From NCBI RefSeq assembly GCF_048128805.1, contig NC_135997.1:20414815-20478814 (forward strand): a DNA stretch of 64,000 nt, read 5' to 3'. Below, piece after piece: positions 1 to 12,091 of the stretch. Both the position numbers and the translations under genes were made by a program. The number at the start of each line of letters is the position of its first letter. Positions within the stretch are counted from its first letter, which is position 1. The notes beneath the pieces are model-generated. The model was not told the DNA's origin. It saw only the letters and a list, made by a program, of their open reading frames with translations, and searched no databases. This DNA is from Centroberyx gerrardi (Eukaryota > Chordata > Actinopteri > Beryciformes > Berycidae).

Positions 1-1068
1 TGCACCACAGTAACTTGTGTAAGGAACTAGGAACCAAGAACCAGGATAAATCTATTACCTGTTTAGAAAATGAACAAAGTCTGCATTTTTATCTAAGACA
101 ATCCCAGGTAAGTTCAGAGAACCCAGTCAGAGTAAGTAATATGCTAGACTAAATTTGAACAGGGGCTGGGCTTTTGACTAAGATATGACTTTTTTTCATG
201 TCAGTTTCATGTTTAGTGATGAAACGATCAGATCTGGGTCAGAAAATTAAAAATCAGGCGTTCTGTTCATGTGTAAATAAGGACAAGGTTTGATCTGGCA
301 GCAGTACCTCCTACTCATGTTGACTATCAGAACCAGGCTACAATTAGATTAGACAAAGAACATTTAGATGCATAACAGTCCTAAGTTTAATTTAGGTCAC
401 ACAGCAGTATCAAGTTTAGACCACTGTCAGTCCAGTTCCAATACTTCATCCCACTAGACATCAGACTAAACACAAACCAAGTTCTGAAAATCTAATTTTT
501 TGTTCCTGTGCAAATCTGGACCAGGATCAGTTTTATCATTCTAGGACACACAAAAGTATCTCATTCACCATGCTCAGTCTTTTGGAAACAGTCGTAACCC
601 AGGGTCTTAACAGTCTTAAGTCCAGGGTCGTACTTGGTGTGTAAGTTCCACTGTAGGCCACACAGCAGTATCTCCTCCGCTAGTGGACTCGCACTGGGAC
701 CAGGCTGAAATTAAACCCAGGTTAGAAAAAGGACCAAATTTAAGTAGATCCTAGGTTCATTCTAGGACACAGCAGTACGGTTCTTTGTCCAGAACAGGCT
801 CTACTAAAACTGGGCTAGGCTCAGTAGTAAATCTCATCCATGATAAGATTAAAAACATCTAGAAAAGGGACTAAGTCTCGATTTAGATCCAAGACAGTCT
901 TAGTTCGGTTCAGAGTTGAGTTCTTCCTCCATCAGGCTCCATTAGAAAGACAACAAACCCAAAGCTAGTCCAAGCTGGACCAAAACCCAGCTGAATCCAG
1001 ATCCGGCTAAGGTCAAAAAAAGGCTACAGTTAAGACAGTATCAAGACCCAAATCCATAGCAGGTCTAC
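1..1068. repeat. Degenerate tandem repeat, roughly 100-110 bp period, downstream of RHOU
   Basis: A phrase close to TAGGCCACACAGCAGTA recurs near 297, 394, 543, 653, 763 and finally 1071, where it encodes the end of RHOU. The spacings are about 97, 149, 110, 110 and 308 bp, so some units are missing or too decayed to see. Other phrases also recur, such as ACCAGGCT followed by an A-rich stretch (near 331, 699 and 961). No open frame of note is present. On the minus strand this is the RHOU 3' UTR or 3' flank. I saw no poly(A) signal on the minus strand here, so the RHOU transcript end is not located. Confidence 0.55.
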
Positions 1069-1069
1069 C

Positions 1070-2662
1070 CTAGGCCACACAGCAGTACCTTTTCCACCAC
1101 GACTTAGACAGACTCTTCATCTTGTCTGGCGTCTGCCTCTGCTGTTTTTGTCGTTTCTGTTTCCCTCCCAGGCGCTTATGGGAGTTGTAGTTCTGCAGGC
1201 TGGCCAGTATGGCCGCGTCGAACACTTCTTTCAGGTTCTTCTGGGTCAGGGAGGAGCACTCCATGTAGGCCACCGCTCCGATCTCTGCCGCACAGTCCCT
1301 GGCGTCCGCTGGGTCTACCGGCCGCTCCCGGTACTTAGCCAGGTCGATCAGCACCTGAAGAGAGGAGACAAGTTTTTTTTTTTTAAAACATGGTGCAAGA
1401 TTCCTGTTTTTCTAAGTTTTCTAAGATAAAACATTGTAAAATGTCTTTTCAATTCATGGAAACTTGAATTTTTGGAGATATGATGTTTCAGCAAGACACT
1501 GACGACATGTGATTTATAAAAATGTCCTGTTAGCTCAACTGAAGTACAACTACATAGTAAGAAAGATCCAGCATGGTAAGAAGATGAAGTGCAGACATCC
1601 TCTCAGAGCTTGCACAGCATTCAATCTAGAAACACTGGTACTTTCCATATGGTTAAACATGATAGTGATTTCTAGCAGTAAAACACCGGCCCCAAACCAA
1701 CAGGACGTCTGTGAACCCTGATATGACCAGCAGGTGCTCCAAAAACAAACAAGTTCACGGTTGACTCTCTTGTGTGACTCTACAAACCTCAGCAAAGAGT
1801 CTTTGTAAAACACACATTAAAGGAGCTACGTGTACTATTTTTTAAACATCATCATTGTTAAATGAATTGTGATACAGTGGTAAAATTACCTTAAACAAAT
1901 GAGTTAAAGAAGATTTTTAGCCTCTATATCATGCCAGTAGTATTGATAGCACTAGTGTTTGACAAGATCTTGCTTGTTTTCCATAATTATACTAATGTCT
2001 CAAAAATTACTGTCGTATCGATTTATTGATGTTAAAATGTAGGAAGCGTAGTGGAAACTTTAACACACCTTAACATCCTCTCTAAGGTCGCACTGCGTCC
2101 CAACGAGGACGAGCGGGGCGAGGGGGGCGTGTCTACGGATCTCCGGAACCCACTTCTCAGGAACATTCTGGAAGGAGGCGGGGCTAACTACGCTGAAGCA
2201 CAGCAGGAAGACATCGGCATTGGTGTAGCACAGAGGCCGCAGCTTGTCAAACTCATCCTGGAGGCGAGGCGGGTGAAAAGGGGAGAGTGTTGAAGGCAGA
2301 GAGCTTTTACAAATCAATAACTCAATATAAGCAATACAATAATTATTTTAAGATCATTTAGACAAATAGCATGGTAGGCAGTTATCATCAGCATCCTGTC
2401 CATCCTGGGACAATTAGAGGGGGGGAGTGGAAGAAAGAGAGGGAGAGGAAAGGAAAGAGAACGAGGAAGAGACGGGGGGGTGGGGGGTGAGAGAGACTGA
2501 GTGTAGACACAGCCAGGAGCAGCAAGAAGGGAAAGGGGGATGAGAGAGGGAGGGAGAGAAAGTCATGAGATGCCTTGATAACTTCAAAGAAGAGGAAGGA
2601 ACACAGCAGAATCAGATTTAGTACCAGCGGTGTTTGAAATCCAGCTTTCGAGGTCTAACTCT

Positions 2663-2746
<84 letters not shown>

Positions 2747-3069
2747 GGGAGAAAGAAAGAGAGTGCCATCCTTTAGCGTTGAGCTGAGTGAAAAAAACTG
2801 GCTAGCATTCCACTCAGGCTTCTGTTTATTGACAGATTAACTATGAAGATATGTCATGTTTCTCCTTCTCCCTGTCTCTCTCTGTCTTTCCCTTTATCTC
2901 TCCCTGTATCCTTCCTCTCCCTGTGATCCTCCTGTTCATTCAGACCGTGTGTGGTGCGTCATGGTACTTCCTGAGGACATGATGACTGTGATGATGATGA
3001 TGGTGGTGGTGGTGGTGATAATTCCCTTCCTCACTCTGTGATGTGACAGGTTAACCCTGGGCAAGGGCA

Positions 3070-3110
<41 letters not shown>

Positions 3111-4192
3111 TGAAATCTGAACAATTCAGATAGGTTCCATAGATCGCCCCTCTATGACCTTTATTCTTTATGTTTATTTCAAACCAATGGAAGAAGACAT
3201 CTTTCATTCTCAAATTTCCTGAGAAGCTCTTGACATAATGACTAAAAGCTAAACTAAAGCTTATATTTTGCCAATATCTTTATTGATAAGCAGCCATTGC
3301 TTCCCACAGATCACTTGTCAATCAAACAGTGTGGTCAGTACTGTGATATTTTAACTTCGATTTTCTGTTGCTGAAGTGTGAGTTTCTGTAGGTGGCGCTC
3401 TTTTCTTTGTCTGTTCAGCCATGGTGGCTATCGCTGCTCAAGCTAACTACCCAGTTCTTCTTCTATTTACTCCAAACAAAACGCATCACTTCCTGTGTGC
3501 CAGAGGATTTTCCCCAGGAAAGACCTACTTGACACCAGGTGTTTAGAGCAGTAAATGTAAACACTTTCATGAACTGGCTATAGGTTGAATCACTATTGTG
3601 TTATATCAATCGCCAATAGATAATAACAGTAGCAAAACAGACATTTATGTATATGATGATGTCATGGATTGTTACGTTAAATGCAGTTTGAAGCTACACT
3701 TCTCTATTATTTCTAAACATTGAAGCAAACTGGGCTTTTATTTTTAGTTTTGGTGGAAGCTGAAAGTTCCAAAGAATTTGTTTTCCATCAGCCAGTACTT
3801 ACATGCAAGAATCTGTTTACATATCCGTAAATTGGCAAATGAACAGTTCACAGTCACAGCACAGTTTCCAGCAGTCCACAGTCCTGCTGGAAAGTTGCTC
3901 AGGTCAAAAAGTTTCCCTGGGTAATTATAACATAAAACCTACCTGTTGATTCAGAATAAACTGTTTTACAAAAATGTGTCTTTGTGTGTCAAAGATTTTA
4001 TTAGTGTAACCAGGCAGAATCTGGATACTTTCTTCAGGTGACAGGATGATTGATCCTGTGTTTTCACAGCAAAAGAAATCTCTCCTTCTCTAGATGTTTC
4101 TTGGCATAGCAATGTAAGAAAAAGCTATTTTATTTTCCATACAAAAAGGCCTTGTGGTAGGGCAAACACTGCTTTTTCTGTTACAGGCTGGA

Positions 4193-4244
<52 letters not shown>

Positions 4245-4276
4245 AGCAGCTCACTGCCCTTCTCTGTGAAGGTTTC

Positions 4277-4316
<40 letters not shown>

Positions 4317-4413
4317 TCTCTCTCTCTCTCTATCAAGGGGACATTGTTTCTAGTGACATTCCAGCAACAACAAAACAGTACAACAGGAAATACGAACGCA
4401 GCTGTATGAGTGT

Positions 4414-4456
<43 letters not shown>

Positions 4457-4543
4457 TGAGTGTGTACATTGAAGTTACTGACCTGTCCAGCTGTGTCACA
4501 GAGCTGTAGTTTGACCGGCTGCCCATCCACTGACACCACCGCT

Positions 4544-4587
<44 letters not shown>

Positions 4588-5414
4588 ATAAGGTCAGCAA
4601 CAATGTAACAATATGTTTATTTGGCAGTCATAGCTATCCCATTGAAATTAATTTAGTAGTTAAGGTCTATATGGCCATCAAAAGGATTCATATTCTGCCA
4701 ACAACAGTCATATAATCTTAAAACTGACTACAATACAGATCCAACAACTCCTGTCTATTACTCTACACTTGTAAATTCAACCCAAAACGATCATACTAAT
4801 AGTGAGTTTATAGTAATCTGATTGTACTTTATTACATTTTTTTTTATCTCCCATGGTATTACTGCTATATTTCTATAGGGACTCATAGTGTGTCTCTGTC
4901 ACTCAGTAGTGAGTTAATGGTGACCTTACTGTCATTTATGGTATTTTGTGTCTGTAATACTACATTACTACAGGCCTGCTATATTATTCCAATGGGGACT
5001 TGTAGTGTTGCTGTGATATGTGTAGCCTAATTTATTACAGGATTACTGGAGTGCTTTTGATCAGGGAAGCTGCCTTGGTGAAAGCTGCTGACAAAAGATA
5101 ATGTTAGGCTACATCAGAAACTGTCTGTCTTTCCTCCATGTTTTACCTGAGAAGTTGTCAAACGCGGTCGGGACGTACTCGGTGGGATAGCCGTTGGTGG
5201 TGTAGCTGACCACCAGGCTAGTTTTCCCCACAGCCCCGTCCCCGACCAGCACACACTTCACCCGCCTCTCCCCTCCGCCGGCTCCCGCCGACCCTGCCCC
5301 GGACCGCCGAGCCCTGCCGGAGCCCCTGTCCCGGCTCCGGAGCCTCCTCGGCGGGACGGGGGGAGCGGGGGACACCGCTGCTGGTTTGTAGTCCCCATCG
5401 CCCTGCGGAGGCAT
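1070..5414 (-). CDS. rhou: RHOU (Wrch-1), atypical Rho-family GTPase, four coding exons
   Basis: Exons on the minus strand are 5414-5147, 4541-4483, 2257-2069 and 1354-1070, with continuous phase and 266 residues (human RHOU is 258). The N-terminus is proline-rich, with PPVPPRR at residues 18-24, a likely SH3-binding motif for Grb2/Nck-type adaptors. The P-loop GDGAVGKT is at 58-65, switch I at about 76-89, DTAGQ at 105-109 and TQCD at 163-166. The tail ends [12 protein letters not shown]; in this subfamily the CC pair is palmitoylated rather than prenylated. The family acts in Pak/Par6 signalling, filopodia and focal-adhesion turnover at plasma and endosomal membranes. RHOV is the alternative, but the switch sequences and the KSWWK tail fit RHOU. 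The start is the first ATG before the proline-rich region. The 59-nt exon 2 sits between complementary GT and CA repeats. I cannot tell which teleost paralogue (a or b) this is. Confidence 0.93.
2662..2738. repeat. Compound (TG)n(GA)n microsatellite
   Basis: About 26 bases of TG pass directly into about 50 bases of GA, inside RHOU intron 2. The neighbouring 2400-2570 stretch is also purine-rich. No coding potential. Confidence 0.95.
3071..3109. repeat. (TG)n microsatellite
   Basis: About 19 uninterrupted TG units in RHOU intron 2, preceded at about 2990-3020 by short GAT and GGT runs. In the RHOU transcript this reads as a CA repeat. Confidence 0.95.
4191..4331. repeat. (GAAA)n and (TC)n simple repeats
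   Basis: A GAAA tetranucleotide run at 4191-4245 is followed by a TC run at 4278-4331, still in RHOU intron 2. The purine and pyrimidine tracts are complementary in type and could pair in the transcript. Confidence 0.9.
4411..4465. repeat. (TG)n repeat just outside the RHOU exon 2 donor
   Basis: The TG run ends about 17 bases from the exon 2 donor (4482). In the RHOU pre-mRNA it is a CA repeat, a known class of hnRNP L binding site. It is complementary to the repeat on the other side of the exon. Confidence 0.92.
4547..4584. repeat. (CA)n repeat abutting the RHOU exon 2 acceptor
   Basis: In the RHOU transcript this is a UG repeat running to within a few bases of the acceptor AG (4543-4542). 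It stands where a pyrimidine tract would normally be. Confidence 0.92.
4845..5015. repeat. Degenerate direct duplication, about 126 bp apart, in RHOU intron 1
   Basis: Two diverged copies share the pattern CTGCTATATT, a short gap, then GGGACT and TAGTG: one near 4861-4890 and one near 4977-5006. This suggests an old tandem duplication. The similarity was judged by eye only. Confidence 0.35.
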
Positions 5415-7222
5415 TTGGCATGAGAAGAGGGTGGAAAGTAGCTGGAGGAGAGCCGAGGAGGAGATTCAATCCTGATATGGGCCAGTTTCTGAAGCTCCCA
5501 TTCTTCCGTTATCAGCTAGGCTACAAAACGGTTAGTCCAACTGACTTTTTGTTGTCGCGACTGTCCGTTTTCTTTTTGTTTCCATGGTTAAATCCCGAAA
5601 CTTTGAGTCAACGCCGGACAGCTGAAAGTCGAGGCAGTTCCCATTTGAAGCGTCGCGACGATAAACTGTGGCCCGGTTAAAATGAAAAGGGATTTAATCC
5701 TCCGTCTGCAACAGTTTCTCTCCATTCAGTCCAATGGACAGACCCGACAGACAGCCCCTTCCTCGTGAACCAGATGACATCATGAGGGAGGGAGGGAGGG
5801 GGGAGAGAGAGAGAGAAAGAGAGAGAGACTGTATTAATCATTTAGGCTATTATGATTTATTATTTGAATGTTTTTTTGTTTTGTTTTGTTTTTTTAATTA
5901 CAGTGACAGTGCAATGAAGAGTGTGGGTGATGAAAACACAACACAGATCCTACATTTAGAAAGTAGTGCAACACACACACACACACAGGAACAGACAATG
6001 GCAACAGATGTTTATTGGTATTGTTTTTTAATCTTCACTCGATTGTATTTAGGCTATCTTTATACGGATCATCTAACTTTCATGCCAATAAAACAGACTG
6101 AATTGAATTGAATTGAATTGAATTGAACTGAATTGAATTGAGAGAATTAAAAGTGAGAGGGGAAGGAAAGGGAGAGGGAAAAGGAGAGGGAACGATATAC
6201 AGAAAATGAGAGGGGCAGAGAGACAAAGAGATAACTGAACTGACTTATCAGTTTAGCAGGTGGTTATCAGTATAATAACTGGAACAACAAATAAAGAAAT
6301 TGGAGACCATGTGGTGGGATAAATATTCTGCAATCCTGTCTGATAAATCTGCTTCAAGTTTAGTTCTGTCAAGTTTTCCCTGTCATTTTCCCTTTGGTTT
6401 CAGTTTATATAGCCTATTAGGTCTATAATCAGTCATTGTATTTTCTTGCTGTGTTGAGGTTTATTGTCGTTTAGTTTATTTTACCCTGTGCATCAACATT
6501 GTTGTCATCTTGATATGTGTGTATTGAGGTGATACATTTTTTTAAGCCACTTGGGATTTTTCTTTTATCTCACCCGTACAGTTCGTATTTTTATGTGCTG
6601 TCTATTTTAACATTTTCATATGCACAAATGAACTGAGCTTACTTTCATTTCATTTGGGGATATGACAGTGAGGGACTTTACGGGAATGACTGTTCTCCTT
6701 ATTATCTCAACTAGCGTAGGTCTACTAAATCATATCAACAGAAATCTTATCATCTTATCAAAGGCATTCAAATGTCTGGGAATCCCGATCTAACACACTA
6801 AAAACATGTCAAGGTCTCCATCTGGTGGACAAATGGACACATGCCCCAGGTTATCTTCTATAAAACCTCTTTGCACACGACGGACAAGCAACCTCATATA
6901 ACACGTTGTGGGATTTGACAGCGGCTCTGTCGTGCAGAAATTAACCGGGTGTCTCGCGGCTTGACATGAGCTACTAAATATAAAATATGTTTCCTTTCAA
7001 AGGTTTTCGTTCCGGTGTTAAAACTCAGAGTGTTGCGGAACGATGTACCGGCCGGTCAGAGTTTCCTCCGGACGGGTTTCAGAGCAGGACCCACGCTGCA
7101 CGCTGTTGTGTTGTGGTTGTGACAGCTGACCATCCACATTCTGCAGAGATTTCCAGGACGACTGATGCCACTTTTACACAATTCCTAGACATATAACACC
7201 TGTCGCAGAGAGCCGCTCTGAA
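5415..7222. other. Divergent intergenic region between RHOU and PDCD2
   Basis: Both genes start from this 1.8-kb stretch. It contains GA-rich sequence at 5788-5829, a LINE-like tail ending in an AATTG run (to 6140), and otherwise AT-rich unique DNA. No conserved open frame was found. The core promoters cannot be placed from sequence alone; the GC-rich part next to RHOU (5160-5420) looks CpG-island-like. Confidence 0.6.
5990..6140 (+). mobile_element. 3' tail remnant of a fish non-LTR retrotransposon, ending in (AATTG)n
   Basis: The stretch ends with GCCAATAAAACAGACTG followed by an AATTG pentanucleotide run at 6101-6140. Tails of this form (CAATAAA plus a short pentamer run) are common on 5'-truncated L2/Rex-type LINEs of teleosts. 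No reverse transcriptase is left. The left boundary is uncertain. Confidence 0.4.
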
Positions 7223-9702
7223 ATGGCCAGCAACACAAGCAACATATCGGCGACTGAGGTTGTTTTGGGTTTTCTGGAGGATGCGGAGCCGTGGCGCCTT
7301 CGAGGCCCGCAGTTCCCCAGTAAAGTCGGAGGGAAACCGGCGTGGCTGAGCCAGACAGACCTGCCCCCCGTGTCCGGGCTGGAGTGTGAGATATGCCGCC
7401 TACCCATGGCCTTCCTCCTGCAGGTTAGTGTCGTGGAGGGGAAAGTGGGTGCAGTTAAAGGAATAGTTCAGGCCAAAATGAAATTCATCTACTCACCCCA
7501 GTGTTTGTAGGACCATCAGACACACAGCGCCCGTATATCCATCTCAGCCTTCTCCCAAACTATTGAAGTTAACGGGACCATCTTTTTACAGCTCTCAAAA
7601 CAAGTATAACATGTACATCACATTTTCACCAAACAGCTCGTGCAGTATATGGCAAGTGTTTTCTTGCCAAGTGTTGTAGAACGTGCCAACAGTCGCGCGA
7701 CTCTACAGTAGCAAGCAGTCTACCACCAGTTTAATGAGATGCTGTAGTGTGCGCGCGACTAGATGAGGAGACAGCAGGGATGGAAAAAATAGAATAGAAA
7801 TAGAACAATAGAATATAAACAATTGTGTGGTTATATAAACATATGCAACTGACAATTCCAACATGGGAAAGAGTATGTATTACTTACATGCATGGGTTTA
7901 CTCAGTTGTTACTTACATGTTAGTTACAGAATCGATTTCTTCCTTAAATATGGATTTCTAATTATAATATGAAATATGTATAAACATAACATTCTAAAAA
8001 TATACAAGTACTCAATTAGAGCTTTACTCTATTGTTTCATTAAAAAAAAACACACACACTGGTGTTGATGCCACTTCCACAGAGCCTTCCAGTTCCTTAA
8101 CAGCCTTGCCTTGCACAGTGTTGGACTCATCTGCGTTGCTGTTTAAACCCCTAAAGCTGCTTTGTGTCGTTACTCTTCTCTCTCCATCTCTGCTGCAGGT
8201 TTATGCACCAATTTCCGGTCATGACAGAAGCTTCCACAGAACACTGTTCCTGTTCTGCTGCAAAACTCCTGACTGCTACGCACGCAACGACAGCCGCTGT
8301 TTGAAAGGTACCAGGAAAGATTACTGTTGCTTTGTGTTTTGTTTTTCAAATGTTTTTCATACTTCTTGTTGTCAGGTATAGGCTATTGGCAAAGGGCAGC
8401 TCTCTTTAACTTTCTATCTTCAGTCTCTGCTTTCACTCTTTCCTCTCCCCTCTTTTATTTTCCTCTCCTCTTTTATTCTCCCCTCCACTCCTCTCTTTTA
8501 TTCTCCTCTCCCCTCCTCTCCTCTCCTCTACCCTCTTCTCCCTTTATCACCTCTCCTCTGTTCTCTGTAGCATTTGTGGATAATCTTTAATCAGTACACA
8601 GTGTCATCTAGTTTTTTGACAAACTCTTTTGTTTTCTCCTTCTTATCAGTATTCAGAAGCCAGCTACCGAGGAGGAATGAGTTCTACCCCTACGACCCTC
8701 CACCAGGTCTGTAGATTTGACTGAATGCCAGCCAGACCTACAGTATAAATGTTCATCAATTCTCAACAAGTATTCAAACTAACTAACTAACTATTCAACA
8801 GATATTTTGTCCAGGTTTGATGTAAATGTTGTTTGTGATGTCTGGACAGAATTAATGTAGTCAAGGTGGGTGCCTGCCTCAATGTGCTGATCTCTGCTAT
8901 GGCGTACAGATTTTTTCTGCCATGTCTGACAATCAACAGGCCTCATTTATTAATATTTCTGCGTGTTTGGAATGCTAAAAACATTGGACTGAAATCACAG
9001 GGAACATGAAATTGACAAACTAAATATTGAAACATTGATTATTGTCTTATTTGCGGGGTAAATGTTTTAAATTTGCAGTTTAACAATGGTTTGGCATTGA
9101 TGTATTCATCTATTTCTAGTTAAATTAGGTTCACTGTTAGCTGGATGTACTCAGTGAGGACTTGGTGAATAAATGTCATGGTTCATCCAGAGGAACACAT
9201 CCTGCAAAAAGCCTCAAACTGAAATGCTGGAGGCCAATAAATATCACACAGTTATTGAAGAGTATTGTCAGTGATCCACAGTACCTCTGTGTCTCTAAAC
9301 GTTACCTTAACTTCTGGAATTGAGAAAAACTGGTTTACTATTGACAGGTTTTGGTATTTTACATTGTGTTTTCAACAGCTTGACTTTGTCCAAGGGTCAT
9401 AAAGCATTTTATACACCAGGAAGACAGCTGTCATTTACAGGAAAAAGGCAACATTGGAGATGAAAGGATTCTGGCAGGACACCCAACACTGATTATTTAT
9501 TTATTTATTTTGTAGAGGATGAACCCCCCAGTGATCCTGAACCGGACCAGAGTGTGTTGCCTTTCTCCGGGGTGAAACTGTGTTGGGTGTGTGGTTGCCC
9601 TGGTAACAAAGCCTGCTCCCGCTGTCACACTGTAACCTACTGTGGCAAGCAGCACCAGACCCTCCACTGGAAACACACACACAAGAGGGAGTGCTGCAGT
9701 CA

Positions 9703-9746
<44 letters not shown>

Positions 9747-12091
9747 ATGTGTGTTATTATCCATTGGAAGAAAGATGGACACACCTCTATATGTTCAGCA
9801 GTGGTGGGCCACCGCAGTAAGAAAACTAGCAGTGTGTAATTTTAGAATTTGTATTTTGTTCCTGCCATGATTTTTGCACAAATCAGAGCAATCCTGTCAT
9901 GGTACCTGCAATTTCCTGACTCCACTTTTCAAAATGGCACAAATCGGCCATATCAGTTTTGAAAGTGTCACTAGCTCGGTTGTTGATACGAAGTGGAGGG
10001 CTTCCCCTCCACACAAGCCTTGTGAGTGAGGTTTCTAGCATCTAGTATGTTCACTTTGAAATACTTGAATTGAAATTAGATTGAACCGCATTTTGACTGA
10101 ATGTACCAGCCAGGTGCTAACTCCAACTGTCCAGAGCGTTGGAGTCGAGGAGTGGAATCAGTACCTGCCATGGGGAAGATTTAATGTTTCTGCTGTATCT
10201 TCTGTCTGTCTCTCTGTGTAGAGGCCTCCGTCGTCACAGCCTCTCCATTCCTCTTCCCCGAGTCTGAGCTGGTCACTGAGCCTGAGGAGGAGGAGGAGGG
10301 AGAGACGAAGGAGGACAAAGGAGAGGAGGAGGAGGAGGAGGAGAGCGCTCAGACAAGTGTAGACTGTCCTTCCCTAGCAGACGGTAAGCTTTAAAATATG
10401 CCTGGCATGGTGCAGATCACATGGTACACGCCTTGGACGCCCCACATGAAGTGTTTTGAAAAAGTGAACTCAGTATTGAGAAATGCTTGTAACAAATTGT
10501 GAAAAACTGTATCTTTCTATCTATGTCTTCCTGGCTAGGTATAAAATGGGAAAACAAATATCTATCTGTCAGTTTATCAATATGTCTTTCCAATCCATCT
10601 GTTCTTTGTATCCCATCCATCCATCCATCCATCCATCCATCCATCCATCCATCTACCTGACCTTCCCTCCTCCCTTCAGCCTTAGCAGAAACAGACCTGG
10701 AGGAGATGGCCATGCATGAGACTGAAGACAACAAAGTGTTCCAGCGGTTTAAAAAGAGGATCGCTCCAGAACCACACCAGGTAAAAAAAACAGAAACAGA
10801 AAAGACTGTAATGGAATAGAGTAGAACAGAATAGAGGTGTTGTGATTCCTCATTTGCATGTCAATCAACACACTTGATGCGTAGTAGGAGTGAACCAGAC
10901 AGATGTTTTTCTCTCCGTCGGTCTAACAGTGCTGTTATTTTTAGGTGCTGCGCTACAGTCGAGGGGGCTCTCCCCTCTGGGTCTCGTCTCAGCACATCCC
11001 CTCTGATCAAGATATCCCACCATGCACCTGTGGCGCCAAGAGGACCTTCGAGTTCCAGGTAACTGCTGAAACTCAATATTCTGACCTCTTACTCACTTAG
11101 TCAGCCTTACTCCTGCCCTTTTTCTTCTCCTCGCCATGCTGTCGTTTCCTCTCTCCTTTCCCAACTCCCTTCTTCTTTTCTCCTTTTCCCCATCTTTCAT
11201 CTTCCTACCATTGTGCTCTCTTTTTCAACTATACACTCATAAGTACTAATGTGATATTGTGTGCTATTTGTAGAAACTCACTGAACGTATTGATGATGTC
11301 AATTGATGTGTGTTGTTCCTATGTTTGTAGTTGGTTTTTAAAGCTGTGTTTCAAGCAGGATCAGAAATTAACAGGGGCTTGGGGCAAAAATGCTGTGGAA
11401 AACATAAAGTGCCTGTAAAATTAAAAATGAGGGGACAAAAAATGGCTCCAACAATTTAAGAGTTCCCATTTATTGCATTTCACCCTTTTCACATAGTTTT
11501 CATTGAATTGTCAAATAGTTACACGTGAATGTGACTACTCTGTAGGTGAATCATGTGAGCCTATGACCGGGGGATTCTTTCCAGTGCATTCTGGGTGAGA
11601 AAACTGGAGCGGGTTTTGATAAGAAAACATCTGAGAAAATGTCTCAGATTGGGTACTGTTTTATGTGATAGTATATTATGATTTAAAATAAAAGTGTCAA
11701 TTTGCCAATATGCAATGCAAAAGTATTATTTAATTATTCAATAAAATTGCAACCCAAAAAGGACCAAATGCCCCTAAAAATCAGATCAAGGTGCAAAAAA
11801 TGCCCTCCGAAAAAAACAAAAGCCTGGTTTGGACTACACTGAGTGCTAGCATATATAAAAACTGTATGGAGTCTCTACTGGAGCCAGCAGAGGTATTGAT
11901 CAGTGTGTGTGTGTGTCTCTCTCTAGGTGATGCCCCAGCTGTTAAACAGTCTGTGTGTGGACTCTACAGGTGTCAGCATTGACTGGGGGACGCTGGCTGT
12001 CTACACATGCTCCGTTAGCTGTAACCACGACAACCACTACTGCCCCGAGTTCATCTGGAAGCAGGACTTCAGCTCAGAGCAACACATATAG
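7223..12091 (+). CDS. pdcd2: PDCD2, programmed cell death 2, MYND zinc-finger protein, eight exons
   Basis: Exons are 7223-7423, 8199-8307, 8650-8706, 9516-9704, 10222-10383, 10680-10780, 10945-11058 and 11927-12091, giving 365 residues (human PDCD2 is 344). The N-terminal part carries [20 protein letters not shown] and an early Cys pair, CEIC. Exon 4 encodes the MYND finger (CWVCG, CSRC, then Y-C, H-W-K-H and H-K-R-E-C). Exon 5 is a very acidic Glu-rich linker, which explains the extra length. Exons 6-8 encode the PDCD2_C domain ending [11 protein letters not shown]. The family acts as a dedicated chaperone of ribosomal protein uS5 (RPS2) in 40S assembly. The start ATG lies in a good context (AAATGG). 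Intron 4 begins directly with a GT microsatellite. PDCD2 and TBP face each other tail to tail, as I recall for human. Confidence 0.95.
7455..7760 (+). mobile_element. Dispersed teleost repeat of the AGGAATAGTTCA type (non-autonomous DNA transposon)
   Basis: The opening AAAGGAATAGTTCAGGCC, followed by AAAATGAAATTCAT and CTACTCACCCCA, matches a very common fish repeat as I remember it. A second copy starts at 58836 in this window and shares the same phrases. The right edge is uncertain. It lies in PDCD2 intron 1. Confidence 0.5.
9705..9741 (+). repeat. (GT)n microsatellite that forms the PDCD2 exon 4 splice donor
   Basis: The run starts at the exon border, so the donor GT at 9705-9706 is the first unit of the repeat. 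There is no usual GTRAGT donor, and many overlapping GT dinucleotides follow. Confidence 0.9.
10613..10652. repeat. (CCAT)n microsatellite
   Basis: About ten CCAT units lie in PDCD2 intron 5, ending some 28 bases before the exon 6 acceptor (10678-10679). Confidence 0.93.
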
